A stretch of DNA of 64,000 bases from Taklimakanibacter deserti (GCA_003574785.1 QORU01000014.1:1-64000); one strand, 5' to 3'. Shown: positions 1 through 8,857, counted from the stretch's first letter. Notes: generated by a model not told the origin, from the sequence alone. Translations and numbers: made by a program.

Positions 1-93
1 CGCAACCCGCTACGAAAAGACCGATGCTTGCTTTGCCGGGTTCATCAGCCTCGTCGCCGCTTTCTTCGCTATCCGCTGATTGTAAACAGGCCC
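1..93 (+). mobile_element. 3' end of an IS5-family insertion sequence (truncated by window start)
   Basis: The first 79 bases encode a peptide ending like IS5/IS427-group transposases. It is followed at once by a putative right terminal inverted repeat at 79-93 (ATTGTAAACAGGCCC), whose reverse complement GGGCCTGTTTACAAT has the look of an IS5-group end. A TA or TAG target duplication at 94-96 is possible, but the left end lies outside the window. The element ends about 37 bp downstream of the stop codon of the next gene, so it marks the edge of the island rather than disrupting that gene. Family assignment is from remembered motif shape. Confidence 0.6.
2..79 (+). CDS. Transposase C-terminus, IS5 family (partial, 5' end outside window)
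   Basis: The frame beginning at base 2 reads ATRYEKTDACFAGFISLVAA and then stops at TGA 77-79. The R-Y-[ED]-K-T block followed by a hydrophobic helix is the usual extreme C-terminus of IS5/IS427-group DDE transposases, just after the catalytic glutamate region. Only about 25 residues are visible, so integrity of the transposase cannot be judged. Confidence 0.6.
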   Translation, partial: ATRYEKTDACFAGFISLVAAFFAIR

Positions 94-130
94 TAGTTGA
101 GGGTCAACGCACCATGCATGGCCTTTCCCG

Positions 131-640
131 TCAGCAGGCTCTGATGAACTTGCTGGCGTAGTTATGGTTCATCGTGATCATTGTACTGGACAGGCCGCCG
201 CGCGAGGCGATCCAGGAGCGCACCCAGCCAGGATAATTGCGGTAGAGAAAGCGTTTTGCCTGACGTGTCGCGCCGACCGAGCCTGCCCGCGGCATGTGGA
301 ACTGGAAGGAGGCGCCGGGCGCGATACACATCTTATGGTGAGGCAGGCCCAGAAACATGGTGCAGGCCGAAGCGCAACGGCCGCTGAATCTTACTTTCGA
401 ACTGGATCTATTGATTGACGCCTTGCGCAACGCATACTCAACAATGTAGCCGCCGTTGTCGTTGGAAATCGATATCTGATTCTTTTGCCATTTCGTGAAC
501 AGGCGGCTGCCGGAAGATTCGCCGTCGCCGGCGAAGGAACTGTTCGCTGCAAACAGGCATAATAAAGAGAGAATCAGTGTCTTTTTCAGCCTGCCGACCC
601 CGTTTAGTGGCGAGTTCGGCGGTTTCACGTGAACGTTCAT
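131..640 (-). CDS. Small exported protein, COG3904/ClpP-like periplasmic type
   Basis: A 169-residue protein with an N-terminal signal peptide: lysines (GRLKKTL) and then a hydrophobic run ending near SSFAG. The segment RFSGRCASACTMFLGLPHHK, followed by a cysteine-proline step and an F-x-F-H-M motif, resembles the S-A-C-T...P...F-H core of COG3904 predicted periplasmic proteins, a ClpP/crotonase-fold group of unknown function. I chose the internal ATG at 640 rather than an upstream start because GGAG lies 7 bases before it and the signal peptide then sits at the N-terminus. No operon partner is visible; the insertion sequence lies just downstream. Function unknown. Confidence 0.65.
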   Translation of the reverse strand: MNVHVKPPNSPLNGVGRLKKTLILSLLCLFAANSSFAGDGESSGSRLFTKWQKNQISISNDNGGYIVEYALRKASINRSSSKVRFSGRCASACTMFLGLPHHKMCIAPGASFQFHMPRAGSVGATRQAKRFLYRNYPGWVRSWIASRGGLSSTMITMNHNYASKFIRAC

Positions 641-1156
641 GGGTGGTCTCCAGATTGATTCGGTGCGCAGGGTTTGTCCTGCCGTTGACGCGCAGCCGTT
701 TCTCACCACGCCGTTTGAACAACAGTGGAAATCAGAGTTGAATCTGGACCGAGTTGTGAACTCACCCGCACTGGGGCACTCATTTTCCGGCGGGGCCCTG
801 TGCGTCTCTTGGCGCCTTTTTCCATTGTGACGGAAGGAAAAGGCGGGCCAAATACTCTGGATGCGAAGAAGAAATGAGATTGAGGTGAAGACGCTGTTTC
901 CGGGGCACAGCTTCTCGGTTTGCCCGATGAGGGATCGGAGTAATAATCCAAGTAATTCAATATGTTAGATGGATTCGTGTGCGCTGCGTGTGCAGTAAGA
1001 GACAGCGCTTTGCCTGAAGAGGAGTGAACGCCTTTTTGTCCGCGCAAGACCCCTGCTGTTCATCGAGCTATGATAAGTCGATGCGCGGCTGACATCTGCG
1101 CGGCGCTGGCGGCGTCCAAGAACCAGCACTGAAGCTCGGCCAGGCGCTCCTTATGC
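641..1156. other. Non-coding gap, no gene recognised
   Basis: Between the exported protein and the oxidase stop codon there are about 515 bases with only short open frames lacking family resemblance and ribosome binding sites. I see no tRNA, riboswitch or clear terminator here. It probably contains the promoter of the minus-strand exported protein. Confidence 0.5.
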
Positions 1157-2449
1157 CTAGCAGATTCGATCTTGCATTCTGTGCACGACATGGATTCGAC
1201 GGGCGACCTGAACGGCGAGTGGATGACAGGGCACCAAGCGAAGATTTGTAACAGGCATTGGCATTGCGGCATCGTCAAGTTTCCCGGCGGCCCACAGTCC
1301 CATTTTCTCGCCAAGGGAGATTGAAAGCGCAACGCCGCGCCCCGAATAGATGCCTCCGAACAGTATGCCGGGCGCGAGCCGCATCAGGCGCGGCTTGCGG
1401 TCGGGAACAACGGCGAGCACACCTTCCCAATATTCCTCGACCTGCGGATTCCGTCCGAGCTCAGGGAAGGCGTCGGCAAGGCGACGGCGCAAGCTCGCGA
1501 GCCCGCGCTCATGGGCATCAAGCCACACCATGTGCGTGCCGCCCGTCGCGATGCGAAAATTGCGGTCGTAGTGGAAGGCGCGAATGTCGCGGCGCGTGTC
1601 GGAGACGGCCGGATTGTTCCTCAGGATCTTGCTGCGCAGCTCCGGCGGGATGGGCGCAGTGGCGCCCTGGAAGACCTGGATCGGGACCATGGCCCGGTTG
1701 AGCTGCGGCCAGAACTTCCCGGTGAGCGCATTGGTGGCCACGACGACCTGATCGGCGGTCACGCTGCCTTGCGCGGTCGCAAGGCGCCAGCGCCCTCCGT
1801 CGCGCGTAATCGCTGTGACGCGAGATGTCTCACGGACATTTACGCCCAGTCTTGCCGCGGCCGATGCGAAGCCACAAACCGCGGCGTAAGGATTGACATG
1901 CCCGCTGTTATAGAGAATCCAGCCGCCCGGATAGCGGCTGCCGACCTGATCCAGGATGTCCGCCGCCTCGAGCCACGTCGCCTTCTGGCCGAAGGCCATC
2001 CATTCCTCATAGAACTTGCGCACCCGCAGAAGCGCCTGCTTGGAATGGGCGGGCTGGATCCAGCCATTCTGCACCTGGTCGCAATCGATGCCGTATTGGC
2101 GCATGCGTGCGAAAGCGGCCGGTGCGGCCTCGGCAACGAGAGAATTGAATCTCGAGCCATAAATCGGCCCGAAGGCGGCCTCGATTTCGGAAGGAGACGC
2201 CTTCGAATGATGCGAGATCACGAGACCGTTGTTGCGCCCGGAAGCAGCGCTTCCGATCTCGTTGCCTTCGAGCAGCATCACCTTGAGCCCGGTGCCCGCT
2301 GCGGCGATGGCGGCGGAAAGACCGGTGAAACCACCACCCACAACGACCACATCGACGCTCGCTTCGCCGGTCAATGCGGGATAGCGCGTCTCAGGCTGTC
2401 CGGCATTCTTGCGCCACAGATGCGGTGTCTTCCAGTCGATCTCAAACAT
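1157..2449 (-). CDS. FAD-dependent oxidoreductase, DAO family (PuuB-like amine/amino-acid oxidase)
   Basis: A 430-residue cytoplasmic flavoenzyme. The N-terminus carries the dinucleotide-binding motif G38-x-G40-x-x-G43 (VVGGGFTGLSAA) and, after the first beta-alpha-beta unit, GSAASGRNNGLV, which matches the A-S-G-R-N-G-G stretch of gamma-glutamylputrescine oxidase-like and other DAO members. It likely oxidises a secondary amine, amino acid or modified polyamine taken up by the adjacent Liv transporter. I chose ATG 2449 because it overlaps the LivF stop by 8 bases (ATGTTTGA) and because sequence further upstream in this frame is a shadow of livF. It is the last gene of the livKHMGF operon. Substrate not predictable from sequence. 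Confidence 0.85.
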   Translation of the reverse strand: MFEIDWKTPHLWRKNAGQPETRYPALTGEASVDVVVVGGGFTGLSAAIAAAGTGLKVMLLEGNEIGSAASGRNNGLVISHHSKASPSEIEAAFGPIYGSRFNSLVAEAAPAAFARMRQYGIDCDQVQNGWIQPAHSKQALLRVRKFYEEWMAFGQKATWLEAADILDQVGSRYPGGWILYNSGHVNPYAAVCGFASAAARLGVNVRETSRVTAITRDGGRWRLATAQGSVTADQVVVATNALTGKFWPQLNRAMVPIQVFQGATAPIPPELRSKILRNNPAVSDTRRDIRAFHYDRNFRIATGGTHMVWLDAHERGLASLRRRLADAFPELGRNPQVEEYWEGVLAVVPDRKPRLMRLAPGILFGGIYSGRGVALSISLGEKMGLWAAGKLDDAAMPMPVTNLRLVPCHPLAVQVARRIHVVHRMQDRIC

Positions 2450-3191
2450 GCAAATGGTCTTCTGTAGCCGATCCGAGATAGAGCTCGCCCATGGCGCTGT
2501 GGGAGGCGATCTCGCGCGCATCGCCATCGAGCTTGCAGCGGCCGGTCGAGAGCAGATAGGCATAGTCGCCGCATTCGAGCGCCAGTTGCACATTCTGCTC
2601 GACGAGAAGGATCGAGATGCCGGTCTGCGACAGATCAAGGATGATACGGAAGATCTGGTGCACGAGCTTGGGGGCGAGGCCAAGAGAGGGCTCATCGAGC
2701 ATCAGGAGACTAGGCTCCGCCATCAAGGCGCGGGCGATCGCCAGCATCTGCTGCTGGCCACCCGACATGCGGCTCGCCATGCTGTTGCGGCGTTCCTTCA
2801 GGATCGGAAAGAGGGCGAAGACCTCTTCACGCAAGGCTTCGAAGCTCTTCGGCCCGCGCCCGATATGGGCGGCGATGAGGTTTTCTTCGACAGTGAGGCG
2901 CTGGAAGATCTGGCGCCCTTCCGGACAATGGGTCAGGCCCGAGCGCACCACGGTCTCGGGGCGGGCGCCGGTGATGTCTCGGCCGTCGAAGCTGATCCGG
3001 CCCTTGGTGATGTTGGCGACGCCCGAGATGGAATTGAGCAGAGTCGTCTTGCCGGCGCCATTGGGGCCCAGAATGACGACGATCTCTTGGCTGTGGACCG
3101 TGAGATCGATGTCAGCCAGAACGTTGGCGTGGCCGTAGCCCGAGCTTAGTCCTTCGATCCTGAGCAGCGGATTTGATCTCGTCGATGTCAT
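2442..3191 (-). CDS. livF: Branched-chain amino acid-type ABC transporter ATP-binding protein
   Basis: A 249-residue ATPase of the LivF class, energising uptake with LivG, LivH, LivM and the binding protein. Walker A is GPNGAGKTT at residues 42-50, the ABC signature is MSGGQQQ near residue 140, and Walker B is LLMLDEPS shortly after, followed by the conserved switch region. Its start lies about 80 bases inside the livG reading frame, an unusually long overlap; no alternative downstream start leaves the first beta-strand intact. The gene order livK-H-M-G-F is canonical. The substrate may be any amino acid, amide or small carboxylate of this transporter family rather than leucine. Confidence 0.92.
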   Translation of the reverse strand: MTSTRSNPLLRIEGLSSGYGHANVLADIDLTVHSQEIVVILGPNGAGKTTLLNSISGVANITKGRISFDGRDITGARPETVVRSGLTHCPEGRQIFQRLTVEENLIAAHIGRGPKSFEALREEVFALFPILKERRNSMASRMSGGQQQMLAIARALMAEPSLLMLDEPSLGLAPKLVHQIFRIILDLSQTGISILLVEQNVQLALECGDYAYLLSTGRCKLDGDAREIASHSAMGELYLGSATEDHLHV

Positions 3192-3945
3192 TGGACGTAC
3201 CCAGATAGGCTTGTTGTACCTCGGTGTTGCTTTGCACTTCGGCCGGCGTTCCCTGGAACAGGAGCTTGCCGTGATGCATGACTAGGATCCGGTCGCAGAG
3301 CGCCATGACCAGATCCATGTCATGCTCCACGATGACCATGATGCGGTCGGGCGCGCGCAGCGCCGAGAGTCTCGCGGTGAGCTCGGCGGTCTCGGCGTGG
3401 TTGAGGCCGGCAGCCGGCTCATCGAGCAGCAGGACTTTCGGATCGCGCACCAGAGCGCGCGCAATCTCCAGCATGCGCTGGCGGCCATAGGGAAGGCTGC
3501 CGGCATGCTCATCGGTCCAGGGCAGAAGGTCGAATTTCATCAGCGCTCTGCGGCAGTGCTCGCGGCGCTCGGCGCCGCGGGCTTGCGCATAAGGCGGCCA
3601 CAGGACCTCCTTCCAGGCCAGCGCCGCGTCATCGGCGTAATAGCAGACTTCGAGATTTTCGAGCGCCGTCATCTGGTCGAAGAGCCGGATATTCTGATAG
3701 GTGCGGGCGATGCCGCTCTTGGCGATCTGGTATTTCTTGAGGCCGCTGATTTGCATGTCGCCTAACCGGATGCGCCCCGATGTCAGCGTATAGGAGCCGG
3801 CCGTCATGTTGATGAGCGTGGATTTGCCCGCGCCATTGGGGCCAATGATGCCGTGAATCAGCCCCGGCTCGAACACCGCCGACACGTCATCGATGGCGAC
3901 GTTGTTGCCATATTGCTTGCGCAGATTCTCGAATACCAGGTTCAT
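3112..3945 (-). CDS. livG: Branched-chain amino acid-type ABC transporter ATP-binding protein
   Basis: A 277-residue LivG-class ATPase. Walker A (GPNGAGKST) spans residues 35-43, the degenerate signature reads LPYGRQRMLEIARAL, and Walker B is VLLLDEPAAGLN, all typical of LivG. I chose ATG 3945, which overlaps the livM stop as ATGA; sequence upstream of it in this frame is shadow of livM. Family members usually end shortly after an A-Y-L-G motif; here about 26 further charged residues follow, and they overlap the first 80 bases of livF. The overlap suggests tight translational coupling, or possibly loss of an original stop codon. Confidence 0.92.
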   Translation of the reverse strand: MNLVFENLRKQYGNNVAIDDVSAVFEPGLIHGIIGPNGAGKSTLINMTAGSYTLTSGRIRLGDMQISGLKKYQIAKSGIARTYQNIRLFDQMTALENLEVCYYADDAALAWKEVLWPPYAQARGAERREHCRRALMKFDLLPWTDEHAGSLPYGRQRMLEIARALVRDPKVLLLDEPAAGLNHAETAELTARLSALRAPDRIMVIVEHDMDLVMALCDRILVMHHGKLLFQGTPAEVQSNTEVQQAYLGTSNDIDEIKSAAQDRRTKLGLRPRQRSG

Positions 3946-4934
3946 CGGCGAAACAGCGATCTGAACAGGACATCCGGTCCCAGGCTGCGCGGCACGATGC
4001 CACCCGGACGGATGATGATGAGGACGACCATCAGAAGGCCGAGAAACAGAATGCGCCATTCGGCGAATTCACGCAGGATCTCGGGCAGGAGAATGAGAAT
4101 GGCGGCGCCGGCGATGATGCCGAGAATATTGCCGATGCCGCCAATGACGATGAGAAGCACGATCAGGATCGATTCCTGAAGGGTGAAGCTTTCCGGGCTC
4201 ACGAAGCGCTGCGAGGCGGCGAAGATGACGCCGGCGATCGAGCCGATGGTGGCGCTGATGGCGAAGGCCGCGAGCTTGGCATTGGTGGTGTTGACGCCGA
4301 CACCCGCCGCTGCATCCTGATCCTCGCGAATGGCCGCCCAGGCCTTGCCGAGGATCGATGTCTGAAGGCGCCAGGCGGCGAGGCCCGCAAGGATGCAGGT
4401 GACGACGAGGAGCCAGAAGATCCCGGCCGGCCGCGCCACGGATATGCCGAGCACATCGACGCGGTCGAGGGCCGGAATGCCCTTGGGGCCGTTGGTCAGC
4501 CGGTCCATGTTGTTGATGACGATGCGAATGATCTCGCCGAAGCCCAGCGTCACGATGGCGAGATAGTCGCCGCGCAACCGCAAGACCGGGAGCCCCAGCA
4601 ATATGCCGGTCGTGGCGCCGATCAGAGCGGCGATGGGCAGGATGGCGAGGAGCGGCAGATGAACGCCGATCTGATTGCTGGCGAGCAGCGCATAAGTATA
4701 GGCGCCGACCGCATAGAAGGCGACGAAGCCCAGATCGAGGAGCCCGGCATAGCCGACGACGATATTGAGGCCGATGCCGAGCAGGATATAGATCAGAAGG
4801 CTGTTGACGACGCGGATATAGTAATTGGGCAGGAAAGGCGTCGCCACGATCAGCGCCACCGCAACCGCGATCAGGAGGAAGGCGAGCCAGCGCGGCGCGC
4901 GCGCGGTCGTCGCGGTTAAGGCGGTCGAGGTCAT
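3942..4934 (-). CDS. livM: Branched-chain amino acid-type ABC transporter permease
   Basis: A 330-residue inner-membrane permease of the LivM class. It begins with an amphipathic cytoplasmic segment and then shows about nine to ten hydrophobic helices. Recognisable LivM blocks include ILLGIGLNIVVGYAGLLDLG near residue 50 and the cytoplasmic loop between helices that contacts the ATPases (AWAAIREDQDAAAGVGVN). It pairs with LivH to form the translocation pore. The start codon overlaps the livH stop by one base (TGATG) and the stop overlaps livG by ATGA, so the three genes are translationally coupled. Confidence 0.93.
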   Translation of the reverse strand: MTSTALTATTARAPRWLAFLLIAVAVALIVATPFLPNYYIRVVNSLLIYILLGIGLNIVVGYAGLLDLGFVAFYAVGAYTYALLASNQIGVHLPLLAILPIAALIGATTGILLGLPVLRLRGDYLAIVTLGFGEIIRIVINNMDRLTNGPKGIPALDRVDVLGISVARPAGIFWLLVVTCILAGLAAWRLQTSILGKAWAAIREDQDAAAGVGVNTTNAKLAAFAISATIGSIAGVIFAASQRFVSPESFTLQESILIVLLIVIGGIGNILGIIAGAAILILLPEILREFAEWRILFLGLLMVVLIIIRPGGIVPRSLGPDVLFRSLFRR

Positions 4935-5884
4935 CAGAACTCCCTCTTATAGACCATGCTCTCTTCCGAGACGGCCTCGCCCAAAAGGCCGGCCGGGCGG
5001 AAGAGAAGGACGAGGATGAGGATGACGAAAGCGAAGACGTCGCGATATTCGGTGCCGAGCGCGCCGTGGCTCACGATCGGCAAGAGGGCGGTGCCGATGA
5101 CTTCGACGAAAGCCAGGATGAAGGCGCCGAGCACGGCGCCGGGGATCGAGCCGATGCCGCCGAGGATGGCCGCGGTGAAGGCCTTCATCCCGACGACCGC
5201 ACCCATGGTCGGCGTCATGATGCCATAATAGCTCGCATAGAGGATGCCGCCCGCGGCCCCGAGCAGGGGGCCTAAGAAGAAGATCAGGCTGATGGCGCCG
5301 TTCACGCTGATGCCGAGCAATTGCGCGGTGGGACGGCTTTCGGAAACGGCGCGCACAATGATGCCGAGACGGCTGCGGTTGACGAAGAAATGGAGGCCCA
5401 GCATCAAGATGACGGCCGCGACCAGGATGCCGATCTGCGTGCTGGTGATCGTTCCGCCGAAAATCTCATAGCGCTGGTGCGGGAAGATGCCGGGAAACAT
5501 CCGCGGCTGCGGGCCTGCGGCGATCTGGACGCCGGTCACCAGGAAGAGCGAGACGCCAAGCGAGCTCAGCATCGGCGCAAGCCTGGTCGAATGACGCAAA
5601 GGCTTGTAGGCCAACCGCTCGATGCCGACGCCGATGAAGCCGACCGCGAGCACCGCACCGAAGAAGGCAGCCGTCAAAGCAAGTGCACCCGCCGCCCCGA
5701 TGTCGGGTACCATGAGCGCCAGCAGGACGAAGGCGGCGTAGGCGCCGAGCATGAACATCTCGCCATGGGCGAAATTGATCATGCGCAGCACGCCATAGAC
5801 CATCGTATAGCCGAGCGCGATCAGCGCGTAGATTGCCCCGATCGTCAGGGCATTGAAGGTTTGCTGTACGATCGTACCCCACAT
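4934..5884 (-). CDS. livH: Branched-chain amino acid-type ABC transporter permease
   Basis: A 316-residue inner-membrane permease of the LivH class. The N-terminus has the family block ALIALGYTMVYGVLRMINFA followed by HGEMFMLGAYAA. Further conserved features are the cytoplasmic coupling segment VRAVSESRPTAQLLGISVN and the terminal helices with GSIPGAVLGA. It forms a heterodimer with LivM. Upstream, between this gene and livK, lie two perfect or near-perfect stem-loops (5924-5988), so expression relative to the binding protein is probably tuned at the RNA level. Confidence 0.93.
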   Translation of the reverse strand: MWGTIVQQTFNALTIGAIYALIALGYTMVYGVLRMINFAHGEMFMLGAYAAFVLLALMVPDIGAAGALALTAAFFGAVLAVGFIGVGIERLAYKPLRHSTRLAPMLSSLGVSLFLVTGVQIAAGPQPRMFPGIFPHQRYEIFGGTITSTQIGILVAAVILMLGLHFFVNRSRLGIIVRAVSESRPTAQLLGISVNGAISLIFFLGPLLGAAGGILYASYYGIMTPTMGAVVGMKAFTAAILGGIGSIPGAVLGAFILAFVEVIGTALLPIVSHGALGTEYRDVFAFVILILVLLFRPAGLLGEAVSEESMVYKREF

Positions 5885-5923
5885 GACCTATGACCTGCGT
5901 GACTGAATGTTCCATTGCGGTCC

Positions 5924-5988
5924 CGCCAGTCCGGTACCTCGCCGGACTGGCGTACACGCTGGCCGGAACGCATGCAAATGCGGTCCGG
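5924..5988. other. Two intercistronic stem-loops between livK and livH
   Basis: The first inverted repeat has perfect 11-bp arms, CGCCAGTCCGG at 5924-5934 and CCGGACTGGCG at 5942-5952, with a 7-base loop. The second spans 5963-5988 with arms CCGGAACGCAT and ATGCGGTCCGG around a GCAA loop and one internal mismatch. Neither has a T-tract on the minus strand, so I read them as mRNA-stabilising or partial-termination elements that raise binding protein over permease, as is common in ABC operons. Confidence 0.65.
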
Positions 5989-5993
5989 GTTCC

Positions 5994-7103
5994 TCAATAC
6001 GAGCCGATCAGCTTGAAGGTCTTGCCGTCGACCTCATAGAGATAGGACGGCGCTTTCTTGAGCTCGCCCGTCTCGTCGAATTCGAGATCGCCGACCGCAG
6101 TCGAGACCTTGACGCCATGCAGCGCGGTATTGAGGTCCTCGCGCGTCAGGCCCTTGGTCGTCTTCAGCACCTGTTCGAGGATCTGGCCCTGGACAAAGCC
6201 ATAGATCGAGTAGGCGCCGGGCTCTTCGCCATATTTCTCCTTGTATTGCTTGGCGAAGTCCTCGATGGCGGGGCTTGCATCCATGGGTGGCACCTGGATC
6301 GCGACGACGACCTTCTGGGCATTCGCTTCGCCTGCCTGGCTGATGAGGTCGGGCGTGTAGCCGCCGTCCGGAACGAAAAGCCTGGCGCCGACACCTTGCT
6401 CCTTCATCTGGCGAGCGAACAGGGCGAGCTGCGGCATGACGGCGCCCAGATAGATGGCATCGGGATTCTGTGTCTTGACCTGGGCCAGAACCGCGGTGAA
6501 GTCGACATCGGTCGGCGTCACCGAAACGGTCGAGAGCACCTTGCCGCCGGCGGCTTCGAAATTCTTGGTAAAGATCTCGGAAATGCCCTGGCCGAAGACC
6601 TGCTTGTCATTGATGACCACGGCGGTCTTGAGGCCGAGTTTCTTCACGGCATATTCGGCCGGGAGCAGGGCGCCGGCCAGATCATTGGCAACCGGGCGCA
6701 CCATGTATTTATAGCCCTGCTGGGTCAGCGAGGGGTTGGAGCCGAAGGTCATGTTGGGCAGCGTGCATTCGTCATAGATCGGCAAGGTCGACTGGGCGAC
6801 GCCGCTGTTGAAGTTGACGAGCGCAATGACGACCGTGTCGTCGTCGCAGAATTTCTGCGCGACGAGCGTGCCTTCGCGGGGGTCCGCCTTGTCGTCCTGC
6901 TGGTTGTAGTTGACGGTCACGCCATTGACGCCGCCCGCCGCATTGAGCTTGTCGACATAGAGCTTGAAGCCGTTGTGCCAGGTCGAGCCGAAATAGGCTT
7001 GCGGTCCCGAGAGCGGACCGGACAGGCCGATAGTGATCTCCTCCGACCAGGCGGAGCCCGCCATGAAGACCGTGGCGAGAAGGGTTGCGGCGAATTTCCT
7101 CAT
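5994..7103 (-). CDS. livK: Branched-chain amino acid-type ABC transporter substrate-binding protein
   Basis: A 369-residue periplasmic binding protein of the Peripla_BP_6 (LivK/amide-binding) class. Residues 1 to about 22 form a signal peptide (MRKFAATLLATVFMAGSAWS). The mature protein opens with ITIGLSGPLSGPQAYFG, the usual first strand and ligand loop. ATG 7103 was chosen because GGAGG lies 6 bases upstream and the signal peptide is then N-terminal; the longer frame adds 56 residues without family resemblance. First structural gene of the Liv operon, 186 bp downstream of the GntR gene. The ligand probably feeds the DAO oxidase at the operon end. Confidence 0.92.
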   Translation of the reverse strand: MRKFAATLLATVFMAGSAWSEEITIGLSGPLSGPQAYFGSTWHNGFKLYVDKLNAAGGVNGVTVNYNQQDDKADPREGTLVAQKFCDDDTVVIALVNFNSGVAQSTLPIYDECTLPNMTFGSNPSLTQQGYKYMVRPVANDLAGALLPAEYAVKKLGLKTAVVINDKQVFGQGISEIFTKNFEAAGGKVLSTVSVTPTDVDFTAVLAQVKTQNPDAIYLGAVMPQLALFARQMKEQGVGARLFVPDGGYTPDLISQAGEANAQKVVVAIQVPPMDASPAIEDFAKQYKEKYGEEPGAYSIYGFVQGQILEQVLKTTKGLTREDLNTALHGVKVSTAVGDLEFDETGELKKAPSYLYEVDGKTFKLIGSY

Positions 7104-7215
7104 CGTGTTCCTCCAGTTGTCCTTTGTTCCGGGCGCGCGGTTTCGCGATTTCCAAGGATTGCGAAAAAAACCTTGTCCGGCCGACGTCGGCTTGCCGTCT
7201 GCGAGCCTTGAATCC

Positions 7216-7244
7216 ATCACAACAGACAACGGAGGAGACGTCAA
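7216..7244 (-). promoter_or_regulatory. Possible sigma-70-type promoter for livK operon
   Basis: On the minus strand TTGACG (7244-7239) is followed after 17 bases by TGTGAT (7221-7216), a plausible -35/-10 pair about 110 bases before the livK start. A TGTAGACA element at 7251-7258 lies just upstream of the -35 box and could be an operator for the neighbouring GntR protein. Spacing and boxes are visible; function is inferred. Confidence 0.35.
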
Positions 7245-7289
7245 GAAAAGTGTAGACAGCACTGAAGACAAAAATGTAGAAAGATGAGA

Positions 7290-8030
7290 TCAGCGGGACC
7301 GGATAGCTCCCCGGCGGCGGGGGGAGGCGTCTGTCTTCTCCATATAGACGTTGAGCAGGGCGTCTTTCAGGGCCCGCTGAGCGGCCGAAACCGTCATCTC
7401 GAGATGGGCCCTGAGCACCGCGGTACCGGCGGCGGCGTCGCGGTTCATCGCGGCCGCGACGATCTGCGTATGGGCGTTCACCATGTCGAAATCATGCGAA
7501 ACATGCTGGATCTGGATGCGCCTGATGAAACGGATGCGGGCATTGATGGCCTCGAGCTGGTTGACGATCTCCGGATTGCCGGAGAGCTCGGCGATCAGCA
7601 GGTGAAAGGCTTCATCGAGCACCAGGATGTCATCGGGATCGCGTTCCCGGTAACCCACCTTGGCGTCGTCCCAGAAGGACTGCAATCGGTCGCGCTCGGC
7701 GTCGGAGGCCCTCTCGCACATCAACGTGAAGGCGGCGCATTCGATGATGGCGCGCAGCTCATAGAGATCGAGCAGGGCGTCGATATCGAGGGCCTTGAAA
7801 AAGAAGCCGCGATTGGGGGTCAAAGCAATGAAGCCCTCGCTCGCCAGCCGGTTCAGCGCTTCGCGGATCGGTGTGCGCGAGACGCCGAGCGATTTGGCCA
7901 GCGCCATCTCGTTGATGCGCTGGTCGGGCTTCAGCTTGAACTCGACCAGCTGCTTGCGGATCGCCTTATAGGCGCGCTCGCCGCTATCGGCGGATCGGCG
8001 GGCCGTCGGCGTCCGTTTGGGCTTCTGCAT
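7290..8030 (-). CDS. GntR-family transcriptional regulator (FCD/FadR subfamily)
   Basis: A 246-residue regulator. The N-terminal winged helix (about residues 17-82) contains the family signature LAKSLGVSRTPIREALNRLA; the C-terminal all-helical FCD domain has the metal/ligand-binding pattern (D-E-x-F-H-x-x-I near residue 150 and later histidines). Such proteins usually repress a neighbouring catabolic operon and release DNA on binding a small carboxylate or amino-acid-derived effector. It lies directly upstream of livK in the same orientation and divergently from the ProC-like gene, so both are likely targets. Start at ATG 8030 with AGAGG 9 bases upstream. Confidence 0.9.
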   Translation of the reverse strand: MQKPKRTPTARRSADSGERAYKAIRKQLVEFKLKPDQRINEMALAKSLGVSRTPIREALNRLASEGFIALTPNRGFFFKALDIDALLDLYELRAIIECAAFTLMCERASDAERDRLQSFWDDAKVGYRERDPDDILVLDEAFHLLIAELSGNPEIVNQLEAINARIRFIRRIQIQHVSHDFDMVNAHTQIVAAAMNRDAAAGTAVLRAHLEMTVSAAQRALKDALLNVYMEKTDASPRRRGAIRSR

Positions 8031-8086
8031 CTCCTCGAACCTCTCAAATTCTGCTTGTCAACCGGGCGAGCGCAAGGACCCAGGCG

Positions 8087-8842
8087 ATGACTGTCGGCAT
8101 TCTCGGCGTAGGCCATCTGGCACGCTCCATCATTGTTCGTCTACTCGATAGTGGCATGAAGCCTACAGACCTCCTGCTTTCGCCCCGCGGGCAGGCACCG
8201 CAACTCGCTGCTCGGCATGGCATTCCGGTCGCGGCCGGCAATCGGGAGCTGGTGGAAGGCTGCCCGTTGGTGCTCCTGGCGGTCCGGCCCAAGGACGCAG
8301 TTTCAGCCCTGGCCGGCCTGCCCTGGACCCAGCGCCATACAATCGTCTCCGCCTGCGCCGGCGTCACGATCGGGAAATTGCGGGAGGCGGCGCCACCAGC
8401 GCGGATCGTGCGGGCCATGCCCATCACGGCTTGCGAATTGGGGGCGAGTCCGACGACGATCTTCCCGGACATCGCCGCGGCACGGCCGCTGATCGATCCA
8501 TTGGGTCCCGTCATCGTGTTGCGCAGCGAGGAAGAATTCGAGACGGCGACGGTGAGTGCGGCAATATATGGCTGGGTGCAGGATCTGATCCGGCAAAGTG
8601 CGGCATGGATCGAGTGCCATGGCGTGGAGGCCGAAACCGCGCGGCAGTTGATGGCGCGGACCTTCGTGGCCGCAGGACGCATGGCCGATGAGGCGGAAGG
8701 CGACATGGAGACGATCCTCCGCCAGCTCGCCACGCCGGGCGGCATCACCGAGCTCGGCCTCAAGACACTGGAGCGCCGCAATGTGTCGGCGGCATGGTCG
8801 GAAGCCTCGGACGCCGTGCTGGCGCGCTTGCGCCAAAGCTGA
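8087..8842 (+). CDS. Pyrroline-5-carboxylate reductase-like NAD(P) oxidoreductase
   Basis: A 251-residue ProC-family protein. It opens with the Rossmann motif MTVGILGVGHLARSIIVRLL, then shows the ProC landmarks LLAVRPKDA, SACAGVTIGKL and RAMPITACELGAS. The C-terminal helical dimerisation region holds TPGGITELGLKTLE, matching the T-P-G-G-x-T ProC block. It would reduce a cyclic imine or related substrate with NAD(P)H. Position next to an amine oxidase operon, which would generate imines, is suggestive, and a detached role outside proline synthesis is likely. The start has AAGGA 8 bases upstream. Convergent with the next SDR gene. Confidence 0.8.
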   Translation: MTVGILGVGHLARSIIVRLLDSGMKPTDLLLSPRGQAPQLAARHGIPVAAGNRELVEGCPLVLLAVRPKDAVSALAGLPWTQRHTIVSACAGVTIGKLREAAPPARIVRAMPITACELGASPTTIFPDIAAARPLIDPLGPVIVLRSEEEFETATVSAAIYGWVQDLIRQSAAWIECHGVEAETARQLMARTFVAAGRMADEAEGDMETILRQLATPGGITELGLKTLERRNVSAAWSEASDAVLARLRQS

Positions 8843-8857
8843 GACCTGAATCCGCGG

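Noticed and set aside
5907..7211. Plus-strand open frame of 434 codons
   Set aside because: Antisense to livK, which has a signal peptide and family motifs.
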